A DNA stretch of 64,000 nt from Steromphala cineraria (GCA_916613615.1 OU744735.1:43428468-43492467); one strand, 5' to 3'. Counted from the first letter of the stretch, positions 1 through 12,875 are shown. Notes: generated from the sequence alone by a model not told the origin. Made by a program: numbers and translations.

Positions 1-2421
1 GACATTGATAACCTTAGTGATGAACTTAGTTCCCTTGATTGGAATAGAATATTCTCTACTACCAACATTAACCATGAAGCAAGCCTACTAACCACCACCA
101 TTTTAAACCTATGTAATAAACATGTACCTAACAAAGTTGTTACTATAAGACCAAACGATGCACCGTGGATGAACAAAGAAACGCGGAATCTGATCCGTAA
201 ACGCAATCGTTGCCATAAAACGGCTAAACGGCGAAACTCACCCTACGAATGGGCCAAATTTAGACTGTATAGAAATAAAGCCACATCGTCAGTAAGGGCT
301 GCAAAAAAACTATACACTGACAAAATTGATCAAATATTAAACGAAAAACATGGAACAAAAATCTGGTGGCGTCTTATAAAAAATTTCAATAAAAGCAAAA
401 GCGTATCAACATCTTTTCCTCCTGTTCTCCATGATAATAATTTGTATGAGGATAGTACCGAAATTGCTAACAGAATGAATGAATACTTTACAAATCAAAC
501 TAAAGTTCCATATCCCGAAAAACAAATTGAAGACATTGTTTCTGACACCAACTTTCCGTTATGAGACCTGCATCTTACTACACATGAAGTTCATGATATT
601 CTTGCCTCAGTAGATACAACTAAGGCAACTGGCCCAGATGGCATCAGCAATAAATTCCTTAAAATGACTGCAAAGCCTTTAGCCGCCCCTCTAACTGAAG
701 TGTTTAACCTCTCACTAATTGAAGCAACATTTCCGCAATGTTGGAAAGAAGCCTCTGTTGTTCCTATACACAAGAAAGGTAGTATCAACGAATGCTCAAA
801 TTACAGACCCGTTGCATTAATAAGTTGTCTAGCAAAAGATTTTGAAAAGTGTGTTTTTAAACATGTATTTAATTACCTTAGGGATAATGAAATACTGACA
901 AATCTTCAATCTGGTTTCACACCAGGAGATTCCACTGTTAATCAACTGACGTACTTATATGATTTTATAGCTGGAGCAGTAGACAAAGGTAAAGAAATTA
1001 GAGCTGTTTTCTGTGATGTAAGTAAAGCTTTCGATAGAGTTTGGCATAAAGGTATTATACATAAGCTAAACAAATATGGTATCCAGGGTAATTTATTGAA
1101 ATGGTTTGAGAGTTATCTAGAAAATAGAAATCAGAGTGTTGTTATTAATGGATTCTGTTCAGATAAAAGGGCTGTTTTTGCCGGTGTGCCCAGGGCTCTG
1201 TACTGGGGCCGCTTCTATTCATTATATACATAAATGATATTGTCGAAGGTATAAACTATAACATACGCCTTTTCGCTGATGATACATCGTTATACGCGAT
1301 AATCGGTGACCCCGTAGAAACGGCGACCGACATAAATTCAGATTTAAAGCGAATTGCTGAATGGGCAGATAAATGGCAAGTGGCATTTAACCCGAATAAG
1401 ACCGAATCTATTCGCTTTACCCGAAAGATACACCCACTTCCTATGCCCGACTTAATTATGCACGATAACATCATAGATTCAGTACAAAGTCACAAACATT
1501 TGGGTCTAACTCTTCAGCATGACTGCTCTTGGAATGAACAAATAAACGACACTATAAACAAAGTTGCACCAATGGTAAACTGTCTTAGAAGTCTTAAATA
1601 CCGTTTAAATCGAAAAACATTGGAAACCATGTACAAACAGTTCATTTTCCCTCTTTTTTGACTATTGTAGTCACATTTGGGATAATTGCTCAAAACAGCA
1701 AGCAGATGCCCTTGAAAAGCTTAACCTTGATGCTCTGAGAACCATATGTGGCGCCGTTCGCGGCACCAGCCATAATAAGATATACAAGGAAACCAATTGT
1801 AAATCATTATGCCACAGAAGATTCATTCATAAATTGACTTTCTTTTACAAAATGATCAACAACCTTACACCAAACTATCTAAGCAATCTTGTACCTCCAA
1901 AATTGTCCGATGTTGTTACTTACAATCTTCGTGATATCACAAAACTTCGGACCATCAACTGTAAAACTACAAATTATGCCAGATCGTTCTTACCGGACAC
2001 AATCAAATTATGGAACTCCTTAACGCCCGAAGTCAGAGACTCGCCATCATTATCAAGCTTTAAAAATGAACTTCTAAAGGATACCGACACATACAGCCAT
2101 TTTGATTTAAATTACGGTATACGATCTTGTCAAATTTCACACTCTCGGCTTGAATGCAGTGACCTAAATGCTCATAAATACGAACGATTTATTTCTCAAA
2201 CACCCGACTGCTCGTGCGGCTTCAATTATGAAGATTCATACCACTACTTCTTTTTATGTCCTCTTTACAGTGATATAAGAGAAAACATGTTCTTCTACAA
2301 AAATAGATATGATCTAAAGTCTGTTTTATTTGGAAACTCAAATTGTTCCCCATGCAGAAATAAGGAACTTTTAATCTCAGTACACTCTTTTATAGATTTA
2401 ACAGGCAGATTTGATCATTGA
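1..2421 (+). pseudogene. LINE non-LTR retrotransposon relic: reverse transcriptase ORF, 5' truncated by window edge
   Basis: Seen: frame 1 is open from base 1 (linker upstream of RT) and gives RT motifs in order: TGPDGISNKFLK (~628), NYRPVALIS (~798), FCDVSKAFDRVWHKG (~1010), a broken GVPQGS-type motif (~1183), LFADDTSLYA (~1270), and a C-terminal Cys/His segment CSCGFNYEDSYHYFFLC (~2209) resembling the zinc-knuckle-like end of many LINE ORF2 proteins. Damage: in-frame TGA at 562-564; one base missing in the GVP codon near 1190; one extra T in a T run near 1655, which restores the first frame; stop at 2419-2421. The endonuclease domain would lie left of the window. Family knowledge: this motif set fits the Jockey/CR1/L2 side of non-LTR elements; I cannot place the clade. 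The copy is dead but not old, since both frameshifts are single-base. Confidence 0.93.
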
Positions 2422-3140
2422 CCACTGATATGATGGATGTTGTATCTATTTATAAATCATATTGGCATTTGTCCATCTTTTTTAGAATATTGTTCTTATC
2501 ATTGTACGCATGCTATTTTGTAATTTCAATCTTGACTGTACTATTAATGGCTTGTGTAAAAAAACTCTTATCAACTGTAAATTCACCATGTCACATTTGT
2601 CATACATGTATTCTGGAGCGGTATTCAGATAAGCTATTGCTTGTTTACCAATCCAGTTCTTCTAAAGAAATAAATATGTTTAAACCAAGTACAACTGCAT
2701 AATAACGTGCAGGCTACACCTAACTTGCCAAATGACGAACACACGTCCCAGGATGATTTGCTGAAATCTCAGGATGATAATCTGACACAGAGTATGCCAG
2801 AGTATCCAGTCCCCCAGCCGAGACGCCAGAGCTCCCGTGCGCATTGACCTATAGACTGTCAAACGACTGTTTTGACTGTTCATTTTTCAATGACTCTAAA
2901 GTTTTGAAATTAAAAAGTTCTAGTCGCATTTATTGGTGGTTAATCTAAACAAGAAACTTTAAATAAGTTGAAGTTGCATCATGATTTTATCTTGTAATTT
3001 TTACGTAAAGACTACATTTTTATTTAAAGTTCATTTTCAAATCTTAAAAGAAGAGAAATGTAATGTATTGAAAACCCAACGTAACTATCACTATCTGAAG
3101 CAGTTAAATAATTTAATGCCCCCTTAGTAGGAAGTCATTG
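2422..3140 (+). other. probable LINE 3' UTR and unassigned flank
   Basis: No coding signal. The first ~280 bases after the reverse transcriptase stop are the likely 3' UTR of the LINE, but I see no clear poly(A) or repeat tail to fix its end. The rest is AT-rich and unassigned. Confidence 0.4.
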
Positions 3141-3153
3141 AGTACTCCCTGTT

Positions 3154-3187
3154 TGCGCATGCGCATAGTAAAAAACATGGCGACCAT
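3154..3187. promoter_or_regulatory. candidate NRF1 site plus YY1-like ATG element
   Basis: The palindrome TGCGCATGCGCA matches the NRF1 consensus, and ~15 bases on is AACATGGCGACC, close to the YY1 core (ATGGCG). In animal promoters this pair is typical of CpG-type housekeeping or nuclear-mitochondrial genes, often with YY1 overlapping the start. No downstream gene could be recognised, so this is only a motif-level call. Confidence 0.35.
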
Positions 3188-3284
3188 GTGCTATCAAGTG
3201 TGTGTATACAATTATGAATAAATCATCAAGCAACTCTGAATCGAGTCCAGTACTTCAGATATAAGAATTTAGGATAAAGGTTAT

Positions 3285-3488
3285 ATGTTCATTATAACTG
3301 CTGCCGTTACAGTGTATCATTACGAGTTATGTCACACATGTTTTCAGTTAGATTTTATATCTAAAATGAATGTTGCCATGTTTGCAGTCTTTACTTGTAT
3401 TTTATTCAGCATTCAATTTGTGTTACTTCATAAGGCAGATTTCCTTTCAGATATCAGGGATGAACTGAGATTCAAGGACTTTCAATAA
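3285..3488 (+). CDS. unrecognised small ORF, 67 aa, one hydrophobic segment
   Basis: Reads from ATG at 3285; an internal ATG at 3366 gives 40 residues beginning with a hydrophobic stretch (MFAVFTCILFSIQFVLL) and an acidic/basic tail ending DELRFKDFQ. It sits ~100 bases downstream of the NRF1/YY1-like sites, which is the only reason to keep it. No family recognised; could be chance or the last exon of something spliced. Confidence 0.15.
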   Translation: MFIITAAVTVYHYELCHTCFQLDFISKMNVAMFAVFTCILFSIQFVLLHKADFLSDIRDELRFKDFQ

Positions 3489-4540
3489 AAAAGGCAGTGA
3501 TAATTCACAAGTTCATAATTCCAAAGATTTTAATTTTTTAAATTTCAACAATTTTTAAGAAATGTTCAAAACGATATATAAAGGTCATAAGTTGATATTT
3601 TTTTAAGTGAGGTACAAACAACACAGGAGAAAACAATTTTATATTTATCATTCAGCAATTTAATTTTTTAACTTCTTTGTTAAAGTTTAAAGGCGTTTTA
3701 AATGGGACAGTTCATTCTCTTGAAAAGGAAGATGTAACGTAGGCGAACTGGAGTTGTCTCCCTTTGACCATATCGTGTAGTTGCGTTTCACATTCAATGT
3801 ATACATGAAACTGTGACAGAATAGACATTTATCAAACGCCCGCCATTTGTAATTAACGTGTTACATATGGGTCTATTAGTAGCTCGCATGAAGGATTTGG
3901 ACATACTTCCCCTTTACCACCTTCTGTCAGTTAGAGTTATTAAGCAAAATACCACCCACCCTACCAGTAGATTATATTGCTTTGTGATGCCACCCTATAA
4001 TTAATAAATTTATATTAATTATAATTAATTAGGGGATTTGTTGTGCCTCATGTGTCTTTAGAAATTTGTTCGACCTGTGAAATTAGAGTTGTAATTCTAT
4101 TCTGATTCCTTGCTCTGTTTTATGTATATATTATTTTAAGTATTTAGTAAAATCGTAGTTTGAAATGATTAGCAATTCCCTTTGGTAGCCTTGTGATAAA
4201 TAGAACACAAAAATCGTGAGTATTGAATATCGAAAATATTTCAACTCGCTCGTACCTCTCCTAATACAGCTGCGTGTTTATCCACTTGCTTGTTTGTCTT
4301 ATTATAATGTAATTTGAGTTGAGTCTGAACGTCAATTGCATAACTTCAGCACAACTGAAAAAGGAGTAACTATTGTCCTTTTGTTAGATAATCACACATA
4401 AACTATATTTTCGGATCGTAAAGTTTCTCGTACAAAGTTTCAAATTCGGGCAAGATGCAACAGACAGAAGGGGTCATATTTTTTAAATTCTGATTTTTCT
4501 TAAATTTCGATAAGAATATCGACTGTCTGAAAAAAATATA
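3489..4540. other. non-coding, AT-rich, nothing recognised
   Basis: Many stops in all frames. A short ATTAATTA-type palindromic stretch lies near 3995-4035. No gene, RNA or recognisable element seen. Confidence 0.5.
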
Positions 4541-4915
4541 ACATAGAGGATATCTGTCTCTTCTTGACTAATACCATGTTTATCTCATCGAGTGAGGTAG
4601 AAAGTTTATATTTTCACGAGTGGCGCAGCCACGAGTGAAAATATTTAACTTGTCTACCTCACGAGATGAGATAAACATGGTATTTGTCAAGAATTGACAG
4701 ATATTCTATTTATTATATGATTAAATCCTTCTAATTACGTCAAAAAAGGCCAATTTCATGTTGAGCGGCCGTTTGGAAGAGCCCGTCACCACGGTAACAG
4801 TGTGACGTCATATGAGAATTCATGACGTCAGACCATTGTTAGATGACGTCAAAGTCTTGAACTTGACGTCACTCGAGTGGTGATAAAGTTTATCAAGTTC
4901 ACAAGAGTACATACT
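4541..4915. repeat. hairpin element with four TGACGTCA sites, copy 1
   Basis: Shares nearly its whole length with 59134-59490 and 61596-61985. The left half is a hairpin: 'TTATCTCATCGAGTGAGGTAG' type arm, 'TTTTCACGAGTGGCG' centre, and the complementary arm ending 'GAGATGAGATAAACATGG'. The right half carries four perfect TGACGTCA octamers at 4803, 4823, 4844 and 4864. No ORF; looks like a non-autonomous DNA element. A degraded relative may be present at ~28225-28360 and a looser one at 39040-39450. Confidence 0.75.
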
Positions 4916-5984
4916 ATACTAACATATATTACAAAAAAATAATCGAAAATGACACGTAAAAGTTGTATATAACTTTTCTTTCCTATAATTATTATTAGGG
5001 GTGTCAACCATTATTACCATGAGTATATATATAAAACTTTTAACTTACCAAGCACATTTTGCATTAGGGAGCGTTGTTCTAACCCGCTGTCCCGGCATTA
5101 ATTATAGCAGGTATGTAACAAGCATTTAGAAACCAGTTTCCTTTGTAATGTGGTGACGTGTCGTTGGCGACTATCTATAGAGACACGTAGGCGTGTATAC
5201 AATAACAGAAATCAGAATTCCTGGCCACTTTATCGAATGAAGCCTGCGTATGACTCACATATATTGTGGGCCCATAAAAAAAAAGTGTTTGGCTCAGGCC
5301 CATAGCAGCTGGGCTATTTAACAATCGAAAGTAAACCATAAGAGACACTTTCTTTTTAGCGACTATGCCTAATAGCGTAATTTCTCTATCAATTCGACCC
5401 TCACCTTTTCAAAAGGTTTTCAGACAATGTCCGTGGTCGAAATATTAATCTCTTCTAATCGTTCGTCCGACAGCAGGGTCGAAATCTTAGATGTATATGA
5501 GAACACGATTGTTTAAGAGCTATTGGTCAATATGTACTGTATTATCAGCATATTAGAAACACCGAACGCGGCACAAATTTCCAGTGTTGATATAAAAACC
5601 ATAAACGAAGTTGAAAAATTGAAATGCAACCTTCTCCACTGTTCACATTGTTGCTACGACTATGTATAGTAAAACTTCTTGGAAACTCTTATCATGTACC
5701 AAGAAAACGTTAAAACTTTTTAAGTGTCAATTCTTACAAATCACTCTCGTTCACACAATAGGCACTGATAACGTGCTCAATTCTTACAAATCACTCTCAC
5801 ATTAGTGCCTCGTTCATACAATGAACTGGTGAAATACAGTGATAATAATGACTAATAGGACATTTATATGGCGTTTTTATATGTACTGATAACGTGCTCA
5901 AAGCGTTACCTATATTAAATATTACCCTGAAAGATGTTTACTTTCAAAGCAGCATACAAGCGCTAAACGTAACCATGTAGGTCC
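4916..5984. other. non-coding with a short direct repeat
   Basis: No coding potential. The phrase 'AATTCTTACAAATCACTCTC' occurs twice (near 5738 and 5779), and 'ACTGATAACGTGCTCAA' occurs at ~5764 and ~5885. Otherwise nothing recognised. Confidence 0.5.
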
Positions 5985-6009
5985 GTGCATCCTGATTTTA
6001 GGTACCCCA

Positions 6010-8905
6010 GTAAAAGCTACCAGGAGTCTCTACCAGTTGACCTCTGTATACTTGACACTACCAAGAGTCTCTACCCGTCGATCTTTGTATACTCGACACT
6101 ACCAAGAGTCTCTACCCGTCGACCTATGTATACTCGACACTACCAGTCGACATATACATACTCGACACTACCAGTCGACATATACATACTCGACACTACC
6201 AGTCGACCTCTGTATACTCGACACTACCAGTCGACCTCTGTATACTCGACACTACCAGTCGACCTCTGTATACTCGACACTACCAGTCGACCTATGTAAA
6301 CGTGACACTACCAGTCGACCTATATATACTCGACACTACCAGTCGACCTCTGTATACTCGACACTACCAGTCGACCTCTGCATACTGGACACTACCAGTC
6401 GACCTCTGCATACTTGACACTACCAGTCGACCTCTGTATACTCGACACTACCAGTCGACCTCTGTATACTCGACACTACACGTCGACCTCTGCATACTCG
6501 ACACTACCAGTCGACCTCTGTATACTCGACACTACCAGTCGACCTCTGTATACTCGACACTAACAGTCGATCTCTGTATACTCGACACTACCAGTCGACC
6601 TCTTTATTATTGACACTACCAGTCGACATATACATACTCGACACTACCAGTCGACCTCTGTATACTCGACACTACCAGTCGACATATACATACTCGACAC
6701 TACCAGTCGACCTCTGTATAAGTAACACCACCAGTCGACCTATGTATACTCCATTCTACCAGTCGATCTTTGTATACTCGACACTACCAAGAGTCTCTAC
6801 CCGTCGACCTCTGTATACTCGACACTACCAGTCGACCTATATATACTCGACACTTCCCGTCGACCTCTGTATACTCGACACTACCAGTCGACCTATATGT
6901 ATACTCGACACTATCAGGAGTCTCTACACTACCAGTCGACCTATGTATACTCGACACTACCAGGAGTCTCTACCCGTCGACCTATGTATACACGAAACTC
7001 TCAGTCAACCTCTGTATACTCGAAACTACCAAGAGTCTCTACCACGTCGACCTCTTTGTACTCGACACTTCCATGAGTCTTTACCTGTCGACCTTTGTAT
7101 ACTCGACACTACCAAGAGTCTCTACCAGTCGATCTGTGTACTCGACACTACCAGTCGACCTCTGTATACTCGACACTACCAGTCGATCTGTGTACTATAC
7201 ACTACCAGTCGACCTCTGTATACTCGACACTACCAAGAGTCTCTCCCCGTCGACCTTTGTATACTCGACACTGCCCGTCGACCTATGTATACTCGACACT
7301 ACCAGGAGTCTCTACCCGTCGAGCTCTGTATACTCGACACTACCAGGAGTCTCTACTCGTCGACCTTTGTATACTCGACACTACCAGTCGACTTATGTAT
7401 ACTCGACACTACCAAGAGTCTCTCCCCGTCGACCTATGTATACTCGACACTACCCGTCGACCTATGTATACTCGACACTACCAGGAGTCTCTACCCGTCG
7501 ACCTATGTATACACGAGACTCTCAGTCAACCTCTGTATACTCGAAACTACCAAGAGTCTCTACCCGTCGACCTCTTTGTAGTCGACACTTCGTTGAGTCT
7601 TTACCCGTCGACCTTTGTATACTCGTCACTACCAAGAGTCTCTACCAGTCCATCTGTGTACTCTACACTACCAGTCGACCTCTGTATACTCGACACTACC
7701 AAGAGTCTCTACCAGTCGATCTGTGTACTCGACACTACCAGTCGACCTCTGTATACTCGACACTACCAGTCGATCTGTGTACTCTACACTACCAGTCGAC
7801 CTCTGTATACTCGACACTACCAAGAGTCTCTCCCCGTCGACCTATGTATACTCGACACTACCCGTCGACCTATGTATACTCGACACTACCAGGAGTCTCT
7901 ACCCGTCGAGCTCTGTATACTCGACACTACCAGGAGTCTCTACCCGTCGACCTTTGTATACTTGACACTACCAAGAGTCTCTACCCGTCGTTCTTTGTAT
8001 ACTCGACACTATCAGGAGTCTCTACCAGTCGACCTATGTATACTCAAAACTACCAGGAGTCTCTACCCGTCGAGCTCTGTATACTCGACACTACCAGTCG
8101 ACCTCTGTATACTCGACACTACCAAGAGTCTCTACCAGTCCATCTGTGTACTCTACACTACCAGTCGACCTCTGTATACTCGACACTACCAAGAGTCTCT
8201 ACCAGTCGATCTGTGTACTCGACACTACCAGTCGACCTCTGTATACTCGACACTACCAGTCGATCTGTGTACTCTACACTACCAGTCGACCTCTGTATAC
8301 TCGACACTACCAAGAGTCTCTCCCCGTCGACCTATGTATACTCGACACTACCCGTCGACCTATGTATACTCGACACTACCAGGAGTCTCTACCCGTCGAG
8401 CTCTGTATACTCGACACTACCAGGAGTCTCTACCCGTCGACCTTTGTATACTTGACACTACCAAGTGTCTCTACCCGTCGTTCTATGTATACTCGACACT
8501 ATCAGGAGTCTCTACCAGTCGACCTATGTATACTCAAAACTACCAGGAGTCTCTACCCGTCGAGCTATATATACTTGACACTACCAAGAGTCTCTACCCG
8601 TCGACCTATGTATACTCGACACTACCAGTCGACCTATGTATACTCGACACTACCAAAAGTCTCTACCCGTCGACCTATGTATACTTGACACTACTCGTCG
8701 ACCTATGTATACTCGACACTACCCGTCGACCTCTGTATACTTGACACAACCAGTCGATCTGTGTATTCGACACTACCAGGAGTCTCTACCAGTCGACCTC
8801 TGTATACTCGACACTACCAAGAGTCTCTACCAGTCGACCTATGTTTTCTTGACACTACCAGGAGTCTCTACCAGTCGACCTATGTATAGTCGACACTACC
8901 AGGAT
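6010..8905 (+). repeat. minisatellite of mixed 28-bp and 41-bp units
   Basis: Short unit: CCAGTCGACC, CTNTGTATACTCGACACTA (28 bp, SalI-like GTCGAC in most units). Long unit: the same with an insertion of ~13 bp (AAGAGTCTCTACC type), 41 bp. Early part (6120-6760) is nearly all short units; later part alternates long and short. A ~490-bp higher-order block recurs at ~7640-7990 and ~8130-8480 with the same unit order and private variants. The forward frames stay open (longest 561 and 549 codons) because the unit has no forward stop; 28 and 41 are not multiples of 3, so frames rotate. Not judged protein-coding. Confidence 0.95.
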
Positions 8906-9164
8906 CATGCTAGCTCCAGTTTACATGGCTCTCAGGGTTGCCGAAGCATATAAATCATCACACTGCGATAAGGTTATGAATCAAGCGGTTGCTAGGCAGA
9001 AGCTGCTTTACGGCATAGCTCTCAGGGTCGCCGAAGCACAGAAATCACCACACTGCGATAACGTATTGAGTCAAGTGGTGGCTATGCAGAAGCTTTACGT
9101 TCAGGAACCCGTTCTTCTTTTAACATTGCGCTCGCGAACATCCCTGGAAATCTCGTGTTCATGA
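8906..9164 (+). repeat. two-copy ~95-bp tandem duplication beside the minisatellite
   Basis: The phrase GCTCTCAGGGTYGCCGAAGC begins each copy (~8929 and ~9020); both then share CACACTGCGATAA and GCAGAAGCT. An 85-codon frame spans both, but with only two diverged copies and no recognisable family I do not call a gene. Confidence 0.6.
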
Positions 9165-9469
9165 ACTACTTTCTATGACGAACAGATTGAGACACCGTGC
9201 TTTTTTCACCTCCCTTAGAAGTTAGATTAGTTTACATGGACCAGCAGTAACCTAGGTTGAATGTGTACTGAGGACTGATCTTCACATTCAATTTTTATTT
9301 GATGGACTCCTCTTTTAAGCCTTGATATAGATATGTCTAGAATATTGTTTAAATAGAGATTGAAGTATTTTGATGAGGTTGCAAAAATGAGCATGGTTCA
9401 ACTAAAATGGGTCATTATATTAAGTGAAACAGAGTATCTTTCTTAAAATTTTATTTAGTTTTGATAAGC

Positions 9470-9900
9470 TACAAAATATCAAAATGCTGATTGAAGTTCA
9501 TATCTCATCATTTGACTTGCAAATATATCCATTTATGCATAATATCTCTAAAATGCTTGATTTTATGGAAAAATCAACCAAATATCTCAAATACGTTTAA
9601 TGTTCGAAATCATGCATCCAATTAATCTACCTATTAGTTACAATACCTAATAAACAAACACTATCGAATCGAATATATCTTCCTGTCAGCTTATGACAAG
9701 GTTTCAAAATTACGTTTGGCGAATTTGCGCGGGCCACTCGAGCCACATTGTCCGGTTTTCGATCAAAATCCCGACTTTGAATGGCCCTATGTTCGCTCTA
9801 ATGTACTGATTGACCTTTAACTTGTTATTTTCAGTAACAGTTAGTAGTTCCCGATGTAATAACATCGATTTCAAACTTTGACATATGTGATCCTATCAAC
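9470..9900 (+). repeat. ~430-bp dispersed element, copy 1
   Basis: Near-identical, in reverse orientation, to 27700-28135. Shared marks include 'CTGTCAGCTTATGACAAGG', 'GCGGGCCACTCGAGCCACAT' (here) and the matching 'ATGTGGCTCGAGTGGCGCGC' there, and 'CGATGTAATAACATCG' type sequence. No transposase ORF. Type unknown; non-autonomous transposon most likely. Confidence 0.75.
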
Positions 9901-10312
9901 ATACTCTGTGTTTCTTTTATGCAAAGGTACGGACGCTTTATACGCATTAATGAAATGCTGGCATTACTTTCATTATATATGCATTGAGAACGTCCTTGGT
10001 TTTGATATAATATGTTCTGTATGACTTCCTAAACTCATAAACTGCAGTGTACACACTTAGAGTAAACATGTCAACGTCATGTTTAAAATTAACTTTCGTA
10101 ATACATATTTATAAACATTCACTGAGATTGACCTACGAAGGGTGTCGGCCTGAATATGAACTAATTTTCAAATAAACTGAACGCCAAAAGAAAGTTTACA
10201 CCTCTTTGAATTTGAATATAGTAAAAAGTTACGTGTTCAGAGGAATTTGCTTTGTTGTGTTTTAACACTCCATCAGTTTAGTGTTTTGTGCTAAAATAGC
10301 AGACCTGTCACT

Positions 10313-10742
10313 TTAAACGTGGGCGTTGTTGACGTTGAAGTACTGTAAAGTCACTCTGTCTACATGAGCACGAGTATTGTCCTGTTGAAAAAGAGTTTTT
10401 GGATGTCGTTGTAAGAATGGGATGACCTCTGGCTGTAGGACCCTGTAAATGTACCTCTGCGCCGTCAGATTGCCGTTAATGACAATGAGGTCGGTGGTTG
10501 CGTTGCCGCGTATCCCATCCCAGACCATGACGCAGCCTCCACCGGAAGGGATAACTTCTTGTACGCAGCAGCGTGCTTCCCTCTCACCCCGGCGACGGTA
10601 CACCCGCCTTCTCCCGTCTGCTACGTGCATCTGGAACCAACTTTCCTCGACATCCGAAAGCGGCAGCGACTTCTCCATCAGTGGACCCAGTCTGCAGCAT
10701 TCCAATCGCTCTTTCTCGCTCGTCAGTTGTTAATCTCGACAT
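10313..10742 (-). pseudogene. Tc1/mariner transposase relic with internal deletion
   Basis: Two pieces in different frames. From ATG at 10742: MSRLTTDERERAIGMLQTGS, the N-terminal helix-turn-helix start of Tc1-like transposases. From ~10690 in another frame: SDVEESWFQMHVADGRRR, then GGGCVMVWDGI and LFQQDNTRAHV, the Tc1 DDE region (first D in the SDxxxxWF motif, second in QQDNTRAH). The part joining the DNA-binding and catalytic domains is missing, and the reading ends before the third acidic residue. A sequence GCCAAAAGAAAGTTTACACC at ~10186, just outside, resembles a Tc1 terminal repeat. Dead copy. Confidence 0.9.
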
Positions 10743-10957
10743 TGTAATCGAATAATGGTGTGAAATAATGAATACAGGGTCCTTTTATACCCGTTATTAA
10801 CTGATTTCAATTACATTTTATGCGTTGTAAAAATTCTATGGCTACGTTTTGGTGACATGATCCTTCTGATGAAATCCAAAATGTAAAAGAAGTTCACTAT
10901 TTAGAAAGATTTAGAGAAAATCTAGTCCGTAAACATGTGCCATAGCTTCCTAAAACA

Positions 10958-11110
10958 GTCGAATTTCGTATTTGGGTTGTCGTTTTCTAAGCTTATTTTC
11001 GTATTTGGGTTGTCGTTTTCTAAGCTTATTTTCGTATTTGCATTGTCGTTCTCTGAGCTTATTTTCGTATTTGGGTTGTTCTCTAAGCTTATTTCGTATT
11101 TTGGTTATCG
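10958..11110. repeat. ~33-bp tandem repeat, about 4.5 units
   Basis: Unit TTCGTATTTGGGTTGTCG + TTTTCTAAGCTTA. Successive units diverge toward the right. The forward frame reads as a hydrophobic FVFGLSFSKLI repeat, which is a by-product of the unit and not evidence of a gene. Confidence 0.8.
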
Positions 11111-11265
11111 CTCATCTTTTTCAAATACCGTATATAAGCTTAGAGAACGAATCTTAGATGTGATTTTAATGAGATTGATGGAATATCGCGTGTACCGAAA
11201 AATAGTTAAGTTTAGCCCTTGTCGTTACCGCAGGGTGAAACAAGGGTTCATCATTTTGATTGAGA

Positions 11266-11301
11266 GGCACACACACACACACGCACACGCACACACACAC
11301 A
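11266..11301. repeat. (CA)n microsatellite
   Basis: About 17 dinucleotides of CA interrupted by two CG steps. Confidence 0.95.
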
Positions 11302-12875
11302 AAACAAATTAAGGCATGCGGTTGAAATACGTATAACTTTAGCCACACCCAAATTATTTAAAACACATTTCTTTCGTGTTAAGGTTCTGGCAGCCTTTTC
11401 TCGGATTCGCAGGGTGTTGGGAGACCGACAGTGCGTCACTAGAGGGATATAAGGGTCACGTGACAGTAACTGGTTTACATATAGGGTTATAGAAGGCTTG
11501 TCTTCGTTCACTGAGGTGACTTCGTAAACGATGTTTCAAGATTCTTAATTCTAAGGACAGAAACTTATTGGACACTCCCGTATGTTACAAAATCTAGCCA
11601 ACGAGTTCGCCGCCTTTGTTGGATCTTCTTAGCCTCATAAACAACAGTACTAGTGTTACAGTGTACATGAAAGAACAAACCATTTAGACGACATTGTTAA
11701 AAATACATTCGTAAGACTTATTCATTAACATTCGTGAAGGTAGCCCAACACTGAATGTCAAATGATTATAATAGTTTAACATATATATATAGTTATATTT
11801 ACATTAATTTCGTAATCACGAATTGTAATTCAGGAAAAACGTTTTTGCTTTTTGGCAGTTTTTCGCCATTAGAATCAACTATTATATAAGTCGATACTGA
11901 TTTTAAGACAAATATTTATTTATGGAAATTGCATGATAGATATACTCATCAACTAAATGAAAATAGTATAAATTTAGTAATTATAAATGGCGCTGTGCAG
12001 TATTGTCGCAATACCAAATGAATATATCGCGGTTCCGATTGTACAATACAATTATTGCAATTATATTATTTTCATTGAGCGATATAGCCCACTTTTCAAC
12101 GACAAGTCAAATGTATTCATATAATTTGATATGTTCTCTTCTCAGACAGTTTCATGCTTAATACGGATGGGTATCGTTCCTCATTTCTTTATTGCAATAT
12201 ATTGCGAGTATTGCAATACGTTTTGCAATATATTACTTTAGTACTTCTTTAATTCAAGAATGTGCATGCCATCTTGTCATAATTACAAAATGGATTTGTT
12301 ACACTAATTTCCGGGATTCTGATTGGACGAGAGCGCTCAAAAACCTGCTGCCATTTCTCGATAAATGCAGAAAAATTTGCAACCATACCATGTGCATTCA
12401 TTCCTTGTGACGTCACAATCACTTGACGCAATAGTTCGGTTTTGACAGTTGCGAGTTACATTCTGTTGCAAAGACAGATATAACATATCTTATCACTTCC
12501 CACCTGCGTTTGTAACAAGTAAATACATTCTTCTCCCTAACACAATCCATACATTCACCGGAAAGACTGCATTTAAATAACTACGAGTCCTCAAGCCTGT
12601 TCGCTCGGCAAACGGCGGACATTTTGAACGTCGTGTGATATGCTAATTAGGGTTATTCCGAAAATGCGGATTCCGGTTAAAACGAATTGTGATTGCATGG
12701 GTGTCAATGGTTGCGAAAACGAAATTAAATCTTCGGCCGTTTTAGTTTATGGAGTTCTCAATTTTGATTCAACTTTGTATTGTTTCGTGTAACAAACCAC
12801 AATTTCACGACATTGATGACAGATTTTTTGAAAATAATTAGGAAAAACTTTGTTAAATGTTGATTTTGTAATTAT
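11302..12875. other. non-coding, nothing recognised
   Basis: AT-rich sequence with several 'ATTGCAATAT' phrases around 12190-12240 and again near 13260-13530. No gene, RNA or element I can name. Confidence 0.5.

Noticed and set aside
6302..8744. Long plus-strand ORFs (up to 561 codons) in the minisatellite
   Set aside because: Overlapping frames are open at once because the unit lacks stops; unit lengths rotate the frame; no promoter, splice or family support.
6010..8905. CRISPR array (regular ~28-bp repeats)
   Set aside because: No unique spacers between repeats; units are contiguous; the surrounding sequence is animal nuclear DNA with introns.
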